Position numbers and translations under genes: made by a program. From positions 37,534,759 to 37,598,758 of the forward strand of contig CAIIXF020000007.1 in assembly GCA_903813345.2 (NCBI GenBank): a DNA stretch of 64,000 bases, in the 5' to 3' direction. Positions 35,601 to 49,128 of the stretch are shown here, piece by piece. The notes below the pieces were generated by a model that did not search any database, was not told the DNA's origin, and worked only from the letters and a program-made list of their open reading frames with translations. Positions within the stretch are counted from its first letter, which is position 1; each line of letters starts with the position of its first letter. The stretch comes from Owenia fusiformis. Its lineage: Eukaryota; Annelida; Polychaeta; Sabellida; Oweniidae.

Positions 35601-38600
35601 CAAGGTACCATAATTGGTAAGGGGGGGGGGGTTGAGAATTACATAACAAACAAAAACGAAATAAAATAAACACTTGTTTGACCGATCCATTGTAAAGGAT
35701 TTTTACATATGTTAAATAAACATATACGAATTTTCTGATGAACTTTATCTACATGTACTTAGAATAAAATAGCGATTTTCAAGAAAAAACAAAGAATCCC
35801 GACTTCTTTTTTAGACTAATGAATACAAAGTGTTGACTTGAAAATGTGTCTCCTATAGCTAATCCTAAATCGATAAATATTTGTGATGGCATTTAACTGT
35901 GTCAGTGAGTCTATTTATCTTTCTTTATCTAAGAGTGTGATAAATTAGAGCGTTCGATTTGTGAATAGTAATAGCGATAAAGTCCTAAACTCGCTCAAAT
36001 TGATATATTCGATTCCATAACATAAATGTTCAATTAAGAGGTATTTTTTCAGATATCTAGCAAAGGGGTGACCAATTTAAGCCAATCAGAAGACGCTATT
36101 TCATATTGAACTGCATTGCAATGCACTGCTCTAATGCATCTAAGGTCATTTTAAGATTCTAGTGAAACTAATGAAATCCGTAAGCTGATCAACTTCATAA
36201 TTGAGTAAACGTTTATTAATAGTATCATAGGGAATAGCAAGCCAAGTGCTTATGAATGTCAAATGGTAAGCGTTGAATGGTTGTCAAGGTGACAACTTGA
36301 CCCTTGCAAAACGTTTCCTCGAAAATATGTTCTTTTAAATCATTTCGAACCTTCAAGTGATATTGTGTGAAATATTTTGCAATGTGTAAGAATAATTTCA
36401 ACCCAATGACTGATTCATTTCACTCGGGCGTTATTTGCTAAGCTTGGCTGGGCGAGAACTGCCTGTTGGCACTCTACTGCCAGAGGGGGGGGGGGGGGGT
36501 GGCAAGTTCGAAACATAATTATCTAAATCTGACACTAGATAGACACGGTTAAATCATTACTCTCTTTCGGATGGCATTCCACCTAAGCCTGCCTTTTGGA
36601 AATACCAATTACATTACTTGGACGTGTCATTCAGTTCTGTAACATCTTTGGAAAGTGATTGTTTAGCCTGATCCTCGATGTCCCTGGGGTTAAAACATAT
36701 ACTGCTATGATACTCGTTTTTGTCATACGAGGGTACCAACATGAAATAAGCGTAAAAGATCTTAATGGCACGCCAAATTATTAAGTATGCTACTTCGTGC
36801 AGACTTAATCAAGCACTTTAAATCATGTTCAAATAATAAAGTGACTTCGATATACCAAAGTGCCTATCCGGGGTAATATTCACGAGGAAAACTAAATCTT
36901 TTTTTCGAGACTGACAGGAAGTGATGTCGATTAAGCCCTGGACTCAGTGCATTGTTTGCTGAATCATACCATGAAGGTGTTGTTTTCAAATCTTTGAATG
37001 ACCGCGGCTAGGTTTATTCAAGATAAAATAACATTACTTGCTCAGATCAAGATATTCTTATTCATAATTGTTCAATAAACAATATAAGCAAAAACAATAG
37101 GGACATCTTTCTTAAAACCAGGTTACTTACGGTGTTTTAAATATGGCCAATTGAGTTCAATTATTCTTTCTCAAAAGAACGCATGAAAAAATTAAAAATA
37201 TTTGTATGTCTAATTATAATTATAATTGTATCATTAAATATATATTTTGTTAATTACATATTCATTATAACATACGGTTCGCTGTTTAATTGAATATAAA
37301 AGATCTGAATAGCAACGTGTCAACGTACACTCGAGTTGACAACGTACAAAACGGGTTTTAAAAAATTGCAAAAACGTAAATAGTTATTAAATCTTCAAGC
37401 GTCCTAAATTGTGTAGTTTACAGAAGCATATTATTATAAAAATAATCGACACTCTAAGATGCTAGAGGAAAAACTGATTAATGGAAATGTGGATATAACC
37501 ATCATTTTCCATTCGGTCAATTACGTGGGAAGAATTACCACGAAAAAACTCGAGCACTACTCGAGAATCTGTTTACGTAATTAGAAAGTTAAAAGTCTTC
37601 CCAAGATCATGCACAAGAAATTATACATGAAATACTTCATTATTTCCTCAAATAAATCTTTTGAAACGTACATCACATTTTTTCTTTTAAATCGTTTAAA
37701 TATGACAACGTACATCCAAAGTGTACACCCATATGTTATGTCACTATACGTTGTCGATGGTTAGGCGTGTCTACGTACATTGCGCCGTTTACCAAGTGAA
37801 TGTTTGATCATAAAATGTCGTATTACAATATCGAGAATAAGAATAAAACCATTATCAAATAAAATGATTAATGTTTTTTTGGTTCAGTTGAACTGAGATA
37901 TTGGATTTTTTTGTATCCATACATTTCGCAGATTAAACATCGAAGCTATTTCTGTATAAATGATAATTACATATTTAAATAATCTAATAAAAATTGGTAT
38001 TCTCAACTATGTATCTAGGGTTGTTGTCATGGACTTATTTGTGTAATATGTATTTGTGAACCCTTGGCCGTCTGTCGTCTTCCCAAGTCTATTCTCCGAT
38101 TGAATATGTATGAGATTGTTAAATTGGATTATCATCCACGTATTTGTTTAAGATAGGTAATGAATATGAATTACTAAGAGAACAACAACAAGCTAAATAC
38201 TTGAAATGATATCCTTGTATCCCGCCCATATAGATTACATCGTTCATATCAGAGATCTATAAATGAATAATGGCACGTCAATACGCTCGCAAAGTCAACA
38301 AAAATCAAATTAAAATTAGCATCTCTGCACAAATTCATCTTATTCAAGATAAAAGGAGCGTTTCTGTGATTAGCCCTTCGATCTGGATGAAAAATGTCAA
38401 CGTTGATTGTATTTACGAGCGCATTGTACCTTTTAACATCGCAAATTCAAGTCATCTTGTAATACTGATGTTCGAGTACATATTGAAATATAAATATCAT
38501 ATATATGTCAAGAATCAATTCGGATGAGAGTTTTGATTTCTTTATCAATAGTTAAGAAATAAAGGATCCTGTATCATTCCTTAAAATTTAAATTCAAAAG

Positions 38601-41216
38601 CATGACTACGTGTACAAACCCATACACATGATGCATAATGACGTCACTCTTTTACCAATAATAGCGCTGCTGATCAGTTCATTATGTAACCATAATGCAT
38701 TGTAAAATAGTGTAACTGCTGACCATATAACTGAAACTGATTCATGGTTGATCACACTTAGCGTTTTTGAATGATAAATATCCCATGTATAATGTTTGGG
38801 AAATTAATATCACCGATCTAGTATACTGCGGAGGGAAAATAATTAAAAAAATCAAAAATATTATTCCAACACGTTGACATTTAATGACAGCATAAATATA
38901 TAAAGCATTCCACGAAAGCCGGATCGTGCAATTTTAAAGTCAATGCTATATTTAACATTTCGGTGGTGTGATTTACACATAGATTATATTGGAATCTGCG
39001 TCAAATATCACGATGACTTATAATACTTGACTCATTACTAATATCAATATCACAGTTCAAGGCCATGCCAAGGGTTATTGTTGGGGTTGTTAACGTTGAT
39101 GTCACATATGGTCAAGGTCATGTGTATAGGTCATGGTCACCCTAAATCTCAGTACGTACTTGGAGAATCCATACTATTGTACTTTTTACCCTCAGAAGGT
39201 CATGCAAGGTCGATTTCACTCTGAAAGGTAAATGGTTTGTCACAAGTAAAATGTTTGTCATGTTTTAGGGAATCCAGGCTCTCCGAAAATATAGCGTATT
39301 ATAGGTTTATTTTAATGATTATAATGGTTAGTTTGATTATTCAATATCAAACTAAAGATGCACATATGTACCTATAGCGTATTTTTATAAATCGGATATG
39401 GTTTGGGACACAACTTGTACATGTGCACTTACGCAAACATAAATCTGGAACTGGAGTAATTTGCTTTTTCTTAGAACTACTAATTACCCTAATCAGGAAT
39501 AATCTTGAACCACTAAATAGTTTCATCGTTTTTCTTCAAACGTTCAATTCTGTCCTGCTTAATCATATTATTTATATTAAATTATCATATGAAAATGCTG
39601 CAAAGAAGGTTGAAAGTTAATATGTGAGTGAGAAACATTAGTGTACTCTAACAGAACACCTTATCTCCTATTTTCTTGCGAGATCTCATTATGTCAACTG
39701 CGAGAATTGACGCCATTTTGGACTTTGAAAGGATCTGTCACTATAAATAAGGTATAAATCCAATGTACGATCATATGTTAAACTAATAAATAATAACATA
39801 ATCTATATGTTATTCTTATGAAATAATAAAGGTATAGTCTTAACTCACTGATGCCATACTTATTTTGAAATTAAATCAACCTTTGAATTTCTCATGAAAT
39901 CTCAAAATATGATTTTGTCTCAATTTTCCGAAAATCGGGCACATTCTAAGATCATCCATAATATTACAAATAATCAATTTTGTGTTATACACTTGATACC
40001 ATATTGTCAACCATAGATTCTAGTTTATGTACATTAGGTCGATAGGATGGGTATTTAGGAAATAATTACATTTTTAGAGAGTTCTGTTTTTTTGGGTCAC
40101 CCTGTACATTAGAGACTTAAATGTCATCAGCTAAATTATCATTCTTTCATTATTCAATTTCTTTCTGATCAACAAGTAACTGGTTGGATATTCCATATCC
40201 GTGTATTTTCAATAGATAATTGGTTATAGATTCCAAATCCTGGTGTGTTTAGATAACTACATTAAGTCAACAAGGTTGCATCCTTCATAAAACAAAAACA
40301 CGTACGATCGCTTGTATCATGAAGGGTATCGAATAATGATCAGTTTGTTCTTGAAATATAAAGTTATATTGGATAGTAAACGGCCATTTTTCTCTGCTTA
40401 TTGCATTACATATTTGCATACACGTTGGCGTGATTATTAGGAAAATGTACGCAATATACCAATACGCAATAACGTTTAATTTAGTTCAGTTTAGCTACCT
40501 CACGTTTGCAGAGCTCTCATGTATGGTACAACTTCGTCTACATCCGGGTTCTTTCCCATAGAACTACACAGGGGTGCTATTTTCAATGCCGCACTGCGAC
40601 TCTTTTTAACATTTATGTAGAGTTTCATTTGCACCAACGATAGGTATTTACATGTATCTAATTAAGATATATGACAAAGCTTTTTCAACTATAATCCCCA
40701 AATCCGAAGAAATTTGTATTTGAAAATGCCGTCTAATTCCAGTGACGTCACTGATATCCCAAAAATTGCTCAGACGCCATCGAAGATCGAAAAATACAAA
40801 TAATGTTACTTTGAATCTCCGATTATCTTTCTGATTATTGAAGAGATTGGATCATATAACTATGCTTGAGTGCTGATGGAAGATCAGAAGCTGAGAAACG
40901 TTCAGAGTAATCGACTCGTTCGGCGGGACAATGAAAATGTGTCCCTTCCAAAACGATGCATTATGGGAGATATTTATGTAAATTACCACCTGAACTCTTA
41001 TCGCGAATAGGAGTATTCACTTGTGTCGAGTAAATCTTTTTCAAAGGTGCCACCATAGATTATGAGTTGTCAGGAAAAAAGTCAGTCGTTCAGCTAAAAC
41101 AGCCTATTTTCAGGTGTTTTTAAGGGATTATTTTGGAACCAAGTTTTTAGGTAAATCATGGAAGAATCTGAGTAATTGGGCGTGTTTGTTTATACGTGTA
41201 TAGTGTATAACCAGTT
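35601..41216. other. Intergenic, largely featureless
   Basis: Holds a G-run at 35,619 and another at 36,486, and a mirrored mariner-type terminus ('GGGTCACCCTGTAC', about 40,094-40,107). I found neither splice-bounded coding blocks nor tandem arrays. Confidence 0.4.
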
Positions 41217-41394
41217 GTACACCCGCTCTATAAGTTTAGTAATCGAAAGTTTTAATTGAAAAGCATATCAAAGGCTGTTATTATTTGAATCTTATAATGT
41301 TTAACCTTAATTTCAATAATTCTGGATTTCATAAGTAATTTAGGGGGGGGGACTTTCGGTTAACAAACTTATAAGGATGAGGGGGGGAATGTAT
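41217..41394. mobile_element. Decayed MITE of the 'TACACTCC' family
   Basis: Left 'TACACCCGCTCTATAAGTTTAG' and right 'ACAAACTTATAAGGATGAGGGGG' are mirrored, diverged versions of the family ends, with the typical ~180-bp AT-rich interior. Confidence 0.6.
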
Positions 41395-41578
41395 GACGTC
41401 ATACCACTTAACTAGATCAACCTCAAAGCAAACGTCCAATTATATTATAGCCGCTGTAGCTTATGAGTTGATAAAACAATTGCGTATGTTCTTCATCCAT
41501 GCATTTTTTAATCTGAATAGCTTTGGTTCGATTTCATGTTTTCTCATCTCTCCTACTTCTTTGTAAATATTAAATGCA

Positions 41579-41868
41579 TACGGTGACTATCCAGGCCCCG
41601 TATATCGCCAGCAAGTTCCCGCTGACATCGCGAGTAATGAGCTCATGTTAGAAGCGGGGTTTGAGAGACAAAATATAGGTATAATTGAAGAACGTCGTTA
41701 CCCTGCAAATGAAATGGCCATTGTACTATGAAATAAAGTTGTACTGAGTTCCACTTACTAGAATTCATTTATATTTCAATTTTATCATATCTCTCAAGGC
41801 CCCGCTTCTAACATGAGCTCATTTTTCACGATGTCAGCGGGCCCTGGATAGTCCCCGTGAATACAGTT
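41579..41868. mobile_element. MITE with ~90-bp terminal inverted repeats
   Basis: 'GGTGACTATCCAGGCCCCGT' ... 'GAGCTCATGTTAGAAGCGGG' at the left is mirrored by 'GGCCCCGCTTCTAACATGAG' ... 'GGGCCCTGGATAGTCCCCGT' at the right. The arm sequence also contains 'CCCGCTGACATCG'. About 110 bp of unrelated AT-rich sequence separates the arms. No transposase; superfamily not assigned. Confidence 0.8.
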
Positions 41869-41913
41869 GTCAAGTGGTAATATAGAATTGCATCAAGTCC
41901 GGTCCCGATTACA

Positions 41914-42060
41914 AGCCCGTTGTCAGCTTTTGCCAAGAGGAATCACTGTTAAAAAAGACATTCAAAATCAAAATCATTCAAATCACTTGAAAAGTGCTAG
42001 AAATGGTAAAAACTGCATGATTTTGAGTTAATTTTTTGGTCAGGGGATGGAAGGGGGATT
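41914..42060 (+). mobile_element. Decayed hAT-like MITE fragment
   Basis: Starts 'AAGCCCGTTGTCAGCTTTTG'. The interior 'aatcacttgaaaagtgct' and 'aaaaactgcatgattttga' is that of the 16,771 family. The right terminus is gone. Confidence 0.55.
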
Positions 42061-42570
42061 AAAATAATTTTGATACACAAATGACCACGATGACAATTAT
42101 TTTACGAGACATTTCCCCTAAAATAGGTGATACGTCATCATTTCAAGAGACATCCACCGTAATAAAGAACACGTTCTTTTTTGTTGTTCTCAATCAGAAC
42201 TAAAACTAGCTCGATCTCAATATCTCAGTAAAATAAAAAGTATAAACAATAGTTTTTCTCATTTAATACAAGTAGTCTATTTTTATACTCCCTGTTAGCG
42301 CACGATGATGCAATTAATGAAATAATTGGTGATTATTTTACAAGAGTTCACAATATCACCAAAGAGTTGTTAAACAAAACTGATGTGAAATCATTTTATG
42401 CTGTTTAGTAAAGTACTTAGTAATTGTTAAAATTAGATTGTAAGAATTGTTTTGCCATGCATGTACATGAATGTTTTATTTGTTATTTGCTTTATTGGAC
42501 TTATCTCGATGTACATTACATGTTCAAGAGACCAATAAACTATTATTATATTAACTAAAATAAAACAAAT

Positions 42571-42867
42571 ACGTCATGATAAAATACAAAACACAGTCCT
42601 CGGAGGATGGCAGAAATCTCATGCTGACAATCATTTTACAAGATATTTAACCTAATACAAATGATACGTCATCATGCAACGAGACATTTACCCTAATATA
42701 GCCGATACGTCATGATAAAATACATACATGTAACACAGTTCTCGGAGGATGGCAGAAAGCTCATGCTGACAATCATTTCACAAGACATTTAACCTAATAC
42801 AACAGATACGTCATCATGCAACGAGACATTTACCCTAATATAGCTGATATGTCATGATAAAATACAA
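42571..42867 (+). repeat. 142-bp tandem repeat, two units plus partial
   Basis: 'CTCGGAGGATGGCAGAAA' at 42,599 recurs at 42,741, and the whole block ('catgctgacaatcattt', 'gatacgtcatcatgcaacgag', 'catgataaaatac') repeats with few changes. A diverged version of the 'gatacgtcatcat' part occurs at 42,080-42,170, so the array was once longer. Confidence 0.85.
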
Positions 42868-43896
42868 AAGTAGAATAAATCACACGACTTATCTGCTCCG
42901 CGGTTATAATGTTAGCCAAGATGTTTCTGAATGTAAACTGACCTAGATTTGTAAATTGCTGATAGGAAGAGAAAAATCGTTTGTCAGACTGACTTACCGC
43001 AATCGTAACCACAATAACGTGACGTTTAACCTTATATCCCACAAATGTAAACCAGAGGAAACACAGCACTACATGAATACCACAGAAACGTTACTGTCAG
43101 AAAAAGGATGCAATAAGGTATATTTATCACAGATTGCGATTTCGAATTATCTATTTTATAGTTTCACAGATCGTAAAAACTTCGAAAAATATCCAAATTC
43201 TACACAAATTGCCTTTGCTTCTCTGTGATCTAAGATTAAATGTCCAGAATCAGATATTTACGGATTTGTATTCATCCTCGAAAATAAGTTTAGCAAATAA
43301 ACATAAAATAAGACCGCATTATTTCAAATTTGTTCTCACAAAAGAGCAGAAATTTTTTGATATAATAACATTATTATTTGAATAAGTAATGTTAACCTTG
43401 GATGTAAATAATGTTAATATGTAATCCAGAATACATGTCATTTCCAAATTTACTTCAAGGGGTGTAACGATTGTTTAATTTGTCTACTGCAAAACGATTT
43501 AAACGATCCACATTAAGAGAAAAAGCTTTAGAGTCTAATTAAGCATCAAACGCTACTTCTTGTGATCTCACATTTAGGTTAAGGTAATGGAGTTTCTAAT
43601 GAGCTTCCCTCCGAGAATACTGATACAGCGATGGATTGTACCATTGGGTTGAATACTCGAAGGGAACAATCCCTCTATGTCATGTATATTTCTTATTGAT
43701 TGTGATTTCGAAGCATTCCAATTTTTCAAAATATGACGAAATTTTACTTTTTTTATTTCAATCGAAGTCGCATAATAGAGAGGTTTTGACGTGTGATATA
43801 CATATCATATTATATAAAGCTCAAGATCCAGTAATGTTACATACTTTCGGAGATACATTTAAGAATTAAAACGATAGCGCAACAGGTGAAATCAAT
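42868..43896. other. Intergenic, no gene accepted
   Basis: Several overlapping 77-90 codon open frames near 42,956-43,870 show no shared domain, splice logic or compositional shift, so none is called. Confidence 0.4.
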
Positions 43897-44059
43897 AATG
43901 CACAAAGGGATAGAGAAAAAACAAAAGGATTCAAAGAACCTTCAATCGATTGTGCATTCATATATTCAAACAATGAGGCATGAATGCACAAAGGGATAGA
44001 GAAAAACAAAAGGATTCAAAGAACCTTCAATCGATTGTGCATTCATATATTCAAACAAT
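43897..44059 (+). repeat. 86-bp tandem duplication
   Basis: 'AATGCACAAAGGGATAGAG' to 'TATATTCAAACAAT' occurs twice (43,897-43,974 and 43,983-44,059), nearly identical. Each unit starts with 'TGCACAA' and carries the mirror 'TTGTGCA' in its second half. High identity suggests recent duplication. Confidence 0.9.
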
Positions 44060-44283
44060 TTTATATCTGCAATGGAATTTGAAATCCGAGGTCCGACTGA
44101 TTTTTCTAATGAAACCTAGCCTGTTGATATTCAGGTGATTACAATATATAAAGGCGCCGTGGAATAAAATATTTCGATGCCATCATGAAAATAGAAAAAA
44201 GTGAAATATATGAAATTGAAATGAATTACCTTTACTGGACACCACCTCTGCTTACAATCAGTCCTATAAGATATATGATATAT

Positions 44284-44640
44284 GACAACTTCTCCCGATT
44301 TTCAATGTATTGTATCCAGACTTATTCCGATAGTCAATGAATTTTAAACTAAACCTCCTCAATTGTCAATGTATTGTAACCAATTTGTCCAGATTGTTCA
44401 TGAATTATAACTAAACTCCTCCAGATTGTCAATATATTGCAACCAAACTTTTCCGATTGTCAATATATTGTAACCAAATTTCTCCCGATTGTCAACGTAC
44501 TGAAACTAGACTTCTCCGATTGTCAATTAATTGTAACCACACTCCTCTCTATTGAGGATGTATTTTACTAAACTCCTCCAGATTGTCGATATATTGTAGC
44601 CAAACTTCTCTAATTGTCATTGTATTCAATTGTAACCAAT
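44284..44640 (+). repeat. 31-bp degenerate minisatellite, about 11 units
   Basis: The unit is close to GATTGTCAATATATTGTAAC plus CAAACTTCTCC. It recurs with 5-30% divergence and small indels across the block. No coding capacity. Confidence 0.8.
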
Positions 44641-45557
44641 GCTTTGAATTGTAAACACAAAACGCTTTTTGAAATATCCTACTAAGTATTAAGTCTTAGA
44701 TATGGTCATGTATGGAAAGTAATATTAACTCCGAATATTCACTTAAGAATCATACATCCACTCATAAAGATTCAAAATTAAGTATTAAGTGCGCAGAAAT
44801 TCAGAACTTCATGTAATTTAAGAATATGACTTTAATTTAACTTCGTGATATTTTCCGATATTATATTTGTACAGGATCTCCACGTCAGACTTAACACAAA
44901 ATGTATAGACTAATATAAGAAATATATTTTATTGATCGGTTGTCTCTTTGTTATTTCGAATTGCAATTCATATCTGTTATTGCAGTTGTGACTATAAAAG
45001 TCGAGTATGTTATCGTTCATCATAATATGAGTAATCATAAAGACAAATATAATGCCCTATATTCTCGATTGGTCAGTTAGCATATCGTATTATTAGCCAA
45101 TTTACGGAGCCATTGGACAATTGTAAACGTATTCACATAATCTGTCATTCCTAAAGTAATTATCTTATTTAACCGTGTACCCTATTTATTTTCAAATAAA
45201 CGACCTTCAAACGCGATTGAAATATCGTGGATAAAATACGATTTCAATCGTTAATTCTGAGGCGCAATTGCCTACGAACGAACATAATATATCATTCTGT
45301 AATCATGATGGACTCTTCCCCTGGGATTCCAAATAAAACCTGGAATGCTTCATGCACGAATTAAGAAGCACAAACAAATGAATATTTGTTGCCTACTCCA
45401 AAAAGGTATCTAAATTAAAATAAGTCTATAGGGAATCCGATAATTTACCTGCTGAAGCAGCATTAGTAAAATCCAGAAAGGTTAATAAAAGGTATGCTGG
45501 TATACATTGTATATGAAGCGCTCACCTACAATAATTCGAGTATGGAATATTTTACTA
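44641..45557. other. Intergenic, nothing recognised
   Basis: AT-rich sequence between the 31-bp array and the SINE. I see neither coding nor repeat signal. Confidence 0.4.
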
Positions 45558-45675
45558 AATGAATAAACGCACGGAGCACACCGCGTCTCGAACTCGCAAC
45601 CTCGTAGTTACGGCGCCCAATCGCCTAGCCTGAACGTGCTGGCGCCTAAGCCCTCTCAGCCAACTCGACAACTAA
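45558..45675 (-). mobile_element. tRNA(Leu)-like SINE, copy 1
   Basis: Read on the minus strand, 'GTTGGCTGAGAGGGCTTAGG' followed by 'CGCC' resembles the A-box half of a tRNA-Leu. 'GAGGTTGCGAGTTCGAGACG' about 45 bp on resembles the variable arm and B box. A second copy of the B-box half is at 63,556-63,634 with about 80% identity. A tRNA-like head present at dispersed sites is the signature of a SINE. A T-run on the minus strand (A-run on plus, at 45,691) lies on the upstream side. Confidence 0.7.
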
Positions 45676-45759
45676 TACTATACCATTAGAAGAAAAAAAA
45701 AAATCATTTAAACATGTTACTCACACACTCGCTCAAATATGACACAAAGTTTGATTTGC

Positions 45760-46487
45760 TTAACCTACTATCACACCAAACTAGTTCTCACTACGTTCTC
45801 GAAAACGGGCTTCAACTGTGTACGAACGGACTGGACGTACTTAGAACCGTTTGGGGTCTATTTACAAACTTCATCGAACGTACTCGAACGGGTAGGTCCT
45901 CTAGAACTTAGAATTTGCTCAAAATGTTCTCGTGGTTGTCACGTTCTACAATAAGAACGAGTGACAACGTACTAACGACGAGCTGGACGTACTACGAACG
46001 GAACCGTCGTACTTCAGGACGTATTGAGAACGAGGTAGAACTAATTGCAAACGGGTTTAAACTGACTAAGAACGTATTAAATACTGCTTATGAACGAGTT
46101 GGCAAAATATAGCTATCACACCAAACAAGTTGTCACTGCGTTCTTCAAAACTGGTTTTAAACTGTGTGCGAACGGAATGAACGTAACTGCAACTTTCTAA
46201 GGTCTATTTAAGAACTTCATGAACGTTTTCAGACGGGAAGGTGATTTTAAAAGTTTGAAATGATTCAAAATTCGATGGCGACCATACCGTTCTGTAATCA
46301 GGTCATGATGACCTTCTAGACTAACGAACTGCGAATAAGATGGACGTATTGAAGACTGTTTATGAACGAAGTAGCTAATTATTTTAGACATATTTCCCGA
46401 CCACAGCCAGATTGAGCCAGTTTTACGACGTTTTCGTAGGACTGGCAAGAACGGGTAAGAACTAGTTTGGTGTGATAGGGGGGTTAA
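45760..46487. mobile_element. piggyBac-like MITE bounded by TTAA
   Basis: TTAA at 45,760-45,763 and 46,484-46,487 flanks a 720-bp element. Its ends are 'CCTACTATCACACCAAACTA' and, mirrored, 'CCCCCCTATCACACCAAACTA', extending to '...GTTCT'. TTAA duplication with C-initial termini is characteristic of piggyBac-type elements; Kolobok also uses TTAA. A third copy of the terminus ('CTATCACACCAAACAAGTTG') lies inside at about 46,112, so the element is composite. The interior is full of 'GAACG' and 'CGTAC' words. A 100-codon minus-strand frame shows no transposase motif. Confidence 0.8.
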
Positions 46488-49128
46488 ATATTGAACCAAG
46501 AAAAAAATAACTCACATAGAAAAAAGCTTTTGAAGTTCAGAGATCATTAGACATGCATGCACATGTTAAACATAAATCCACACCAATTGTTTGCAGGTAC
46601 AGTCTCCAAAATGATGAATGCTGTCTAGCTTGATTAAACTGAAATATTGCCATGGAATGTCAAACGCAAATTATAAAGAAACACTAATTATCCCCCTGCC
46701 TTTTGTAAAAAATACTCAAATAAAATAAACTGAATACGGATGTTGTATCGACCGTATTGCGCAAACAAATAAATTCAAATCGGATGTTGTCCCCGCTAGT
46801 CGTGCCAGACAACTGCGTATAGAATATTTTCACTCCCGCCTGATACATACGTTTTCATTAAAGCGTTAAACAAAAAATTGGACAGATCCGCTCTGATCTG
46901 CTCAAATGTAATATTTTACTGATGTGCAAACCAAACACTCTGGCAGGACATATCCGAGAATCCGCGCTAAGTTTTATTAATCATTTATTCCCTTGAGGGT
47001 AGATATCGAGAACCATGAATACATGGTTAGTCACGTTCCAGCTAAGCTTTACCAATTACGCATTTAGTGCCAAAAATGTCAATCCAAAATGCAAGTCTAT
47101 CAATCTTCATTCTAAACGATATTAGATAATTTTCTCGATATTTTTTAGATAATTAGAAAGTACACACACACCATTTTCAAACACGTTCAATACGACCCTG
47201 CAAGAACCAATCATGAAACATTGCATCAATAGATTTCTGTAAAATTACTTGTTAAATTGGTCTGCCCTTTGTGTATGCCTAAGAGTTCTAAGCTTACTAA
47301 TAGAGAAATTTCGCTCATAAGTGAAAGCACAACTTATGTTTATGCATACTTAGCTATAAAGTATTCAGAAAGTTGCCATTCTGCAAAATATACGTAGTTA
47401 TACGTATAGAAATAAATATTTCATCGATCGATTCTAATGTGAATTTCAACAAGAACTAATTATTTTTTCTCCAAATTCCTCGTTTATAAGTTGGATTGGA
47501 TAGTAATATATCTTCATAACAAGTATCGCCATGATTCCCTTTCAATAACTATGCCTAAACGAGAAAAATATTTAGTTATAAATAATGTGATGACTCCTTA
47601 TGAATTGAAAAAGGTTGAGCAACAATCATGACGTAGTACAAACGCTTTATAAGTTATAAACATAAGGGGTTTACAAACACGCTACAAGTGCATCGCGAAA
47701 TCTATTATAACCTTTCATGGATGTGTCGAATAATCTGAAAAACTGATATATTGTAAAAAAACTCCAACGGCTCAATTTTGGATTAATGTAACTTTTGATT
47801 GCAATGGTTATAAGTGTGTAGAAATGTTTCTATTTGTAATAAAGGTACAGGCATGACGTCATAGCTAAGAAACTGGTCATTACTTCAGTATGAATTGAGT
47901 CAGTCTATATGCTGGTGATTTCGTCGTATGTTAGTCATATTAGAAAATAATATATTACATTGTTCATTTTCTAATATTGACAACTTCTTTTATGTGTCGA
48001 CGTCACAGTAAAAGCCCTTTAGATTGGAATTTGTTATACCATTTAACCCCATTACACCAACTTTGAGTTAATCTCACCAAATTAGTACTTACAAAGTGCA
48101 TTTCAAATATGGTATCTAAAAAGTAGAATAAATCTGAATTATTATTAGATTAATCTAATTGTCATGCTTCATTTACTATTTTCTTGAGTATTTACATTTA
48201 TATGTACTATTGGGTTTCGAGGGGTTAAATGTTACGCCGTGGTGCTAAATACTGACGTCAAATCAGTATATCAAATCGAAATCTAGTTGTTATTTCTTAC
48301 CGGGCTGTTAATCATCTTATACCATATTTCATCATTTTTTATTACTAAGCGATTTTCGATCAGGAAAGATGTGATAAATCACAGAGTTTATCTAATGTCA
48401 CGTTATATCCTTTTAAACGTCGCATACATCCTTATGTATTTTAGACAAATCAGCAACAAAGCCAAGCCAAAAACACCGTCTAGTTAGAACCAAACTGGTG
48501 AAATTGGAATAGGATATATGGCCAAAGTTTGACTTAACCAGACTTAGGGTTGAGGTGGCTTCAATTAAGTTGACGTGGTGTAAGGACGACAAGGAAATGT
48601 CTAAGACATAAAAATATAGATGGCATAAGCTGCAAAGTGTGTTTCTCTATTTCTCGAAATAGGGCGTTCGCCATGTGGCTTAACACGGTAGAGTTACAAA
48701 TAAAATCAGATTATATGATTAAATTAAAAGTAATTACAACTTAACATGGGGTTTCAAGTCGCTTGAAATCCCATAATTTCATAAATCCTCTTGGGTAGAT
48801 AATTACATAACTATATGCAACGGTTTTGATCACTAGCGTATGATAAGTCGGAGAGATGATTAGATTGTCACTTGTGGTCCTTCATGGATCATATGTATGT
48901 CACTATATAGCCTAGGTATAACACCAACAGATACCCAGTAATGAACATCCACTTGCTAGTATTTAACTGAAATTAAAATGACATGCGTGATCAATGCCAC
49001 AAAGGTGTTATCTAATGGTATAAGCGAGAATAAAATGAGAAAATAATAATGTTATTGACAAATAGCAAAATGAATATATTCGTAAAAATCGAGATTCATG
49101 GACGAATCAAAAAATAATGTTATATGTG
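46488..49128. other. Region 3' of gene A, no gene seen
   Basis: If gene A ends at 49,129 its 3' UTR starts here. I find no AATAAA on the minus strand in the next ~400 bp, so either cleavage lies further on or the gene continues through exons I cannot see. There are no clear repeats. Confidence 0.4.

Noticed and set aside
46197-46499. 100-codon minus-strand frame within the TTAA-bounded element as a transposase.
   Set aside because: No DDE or other transposase motif, and it runs past the element's end. Probably chance.
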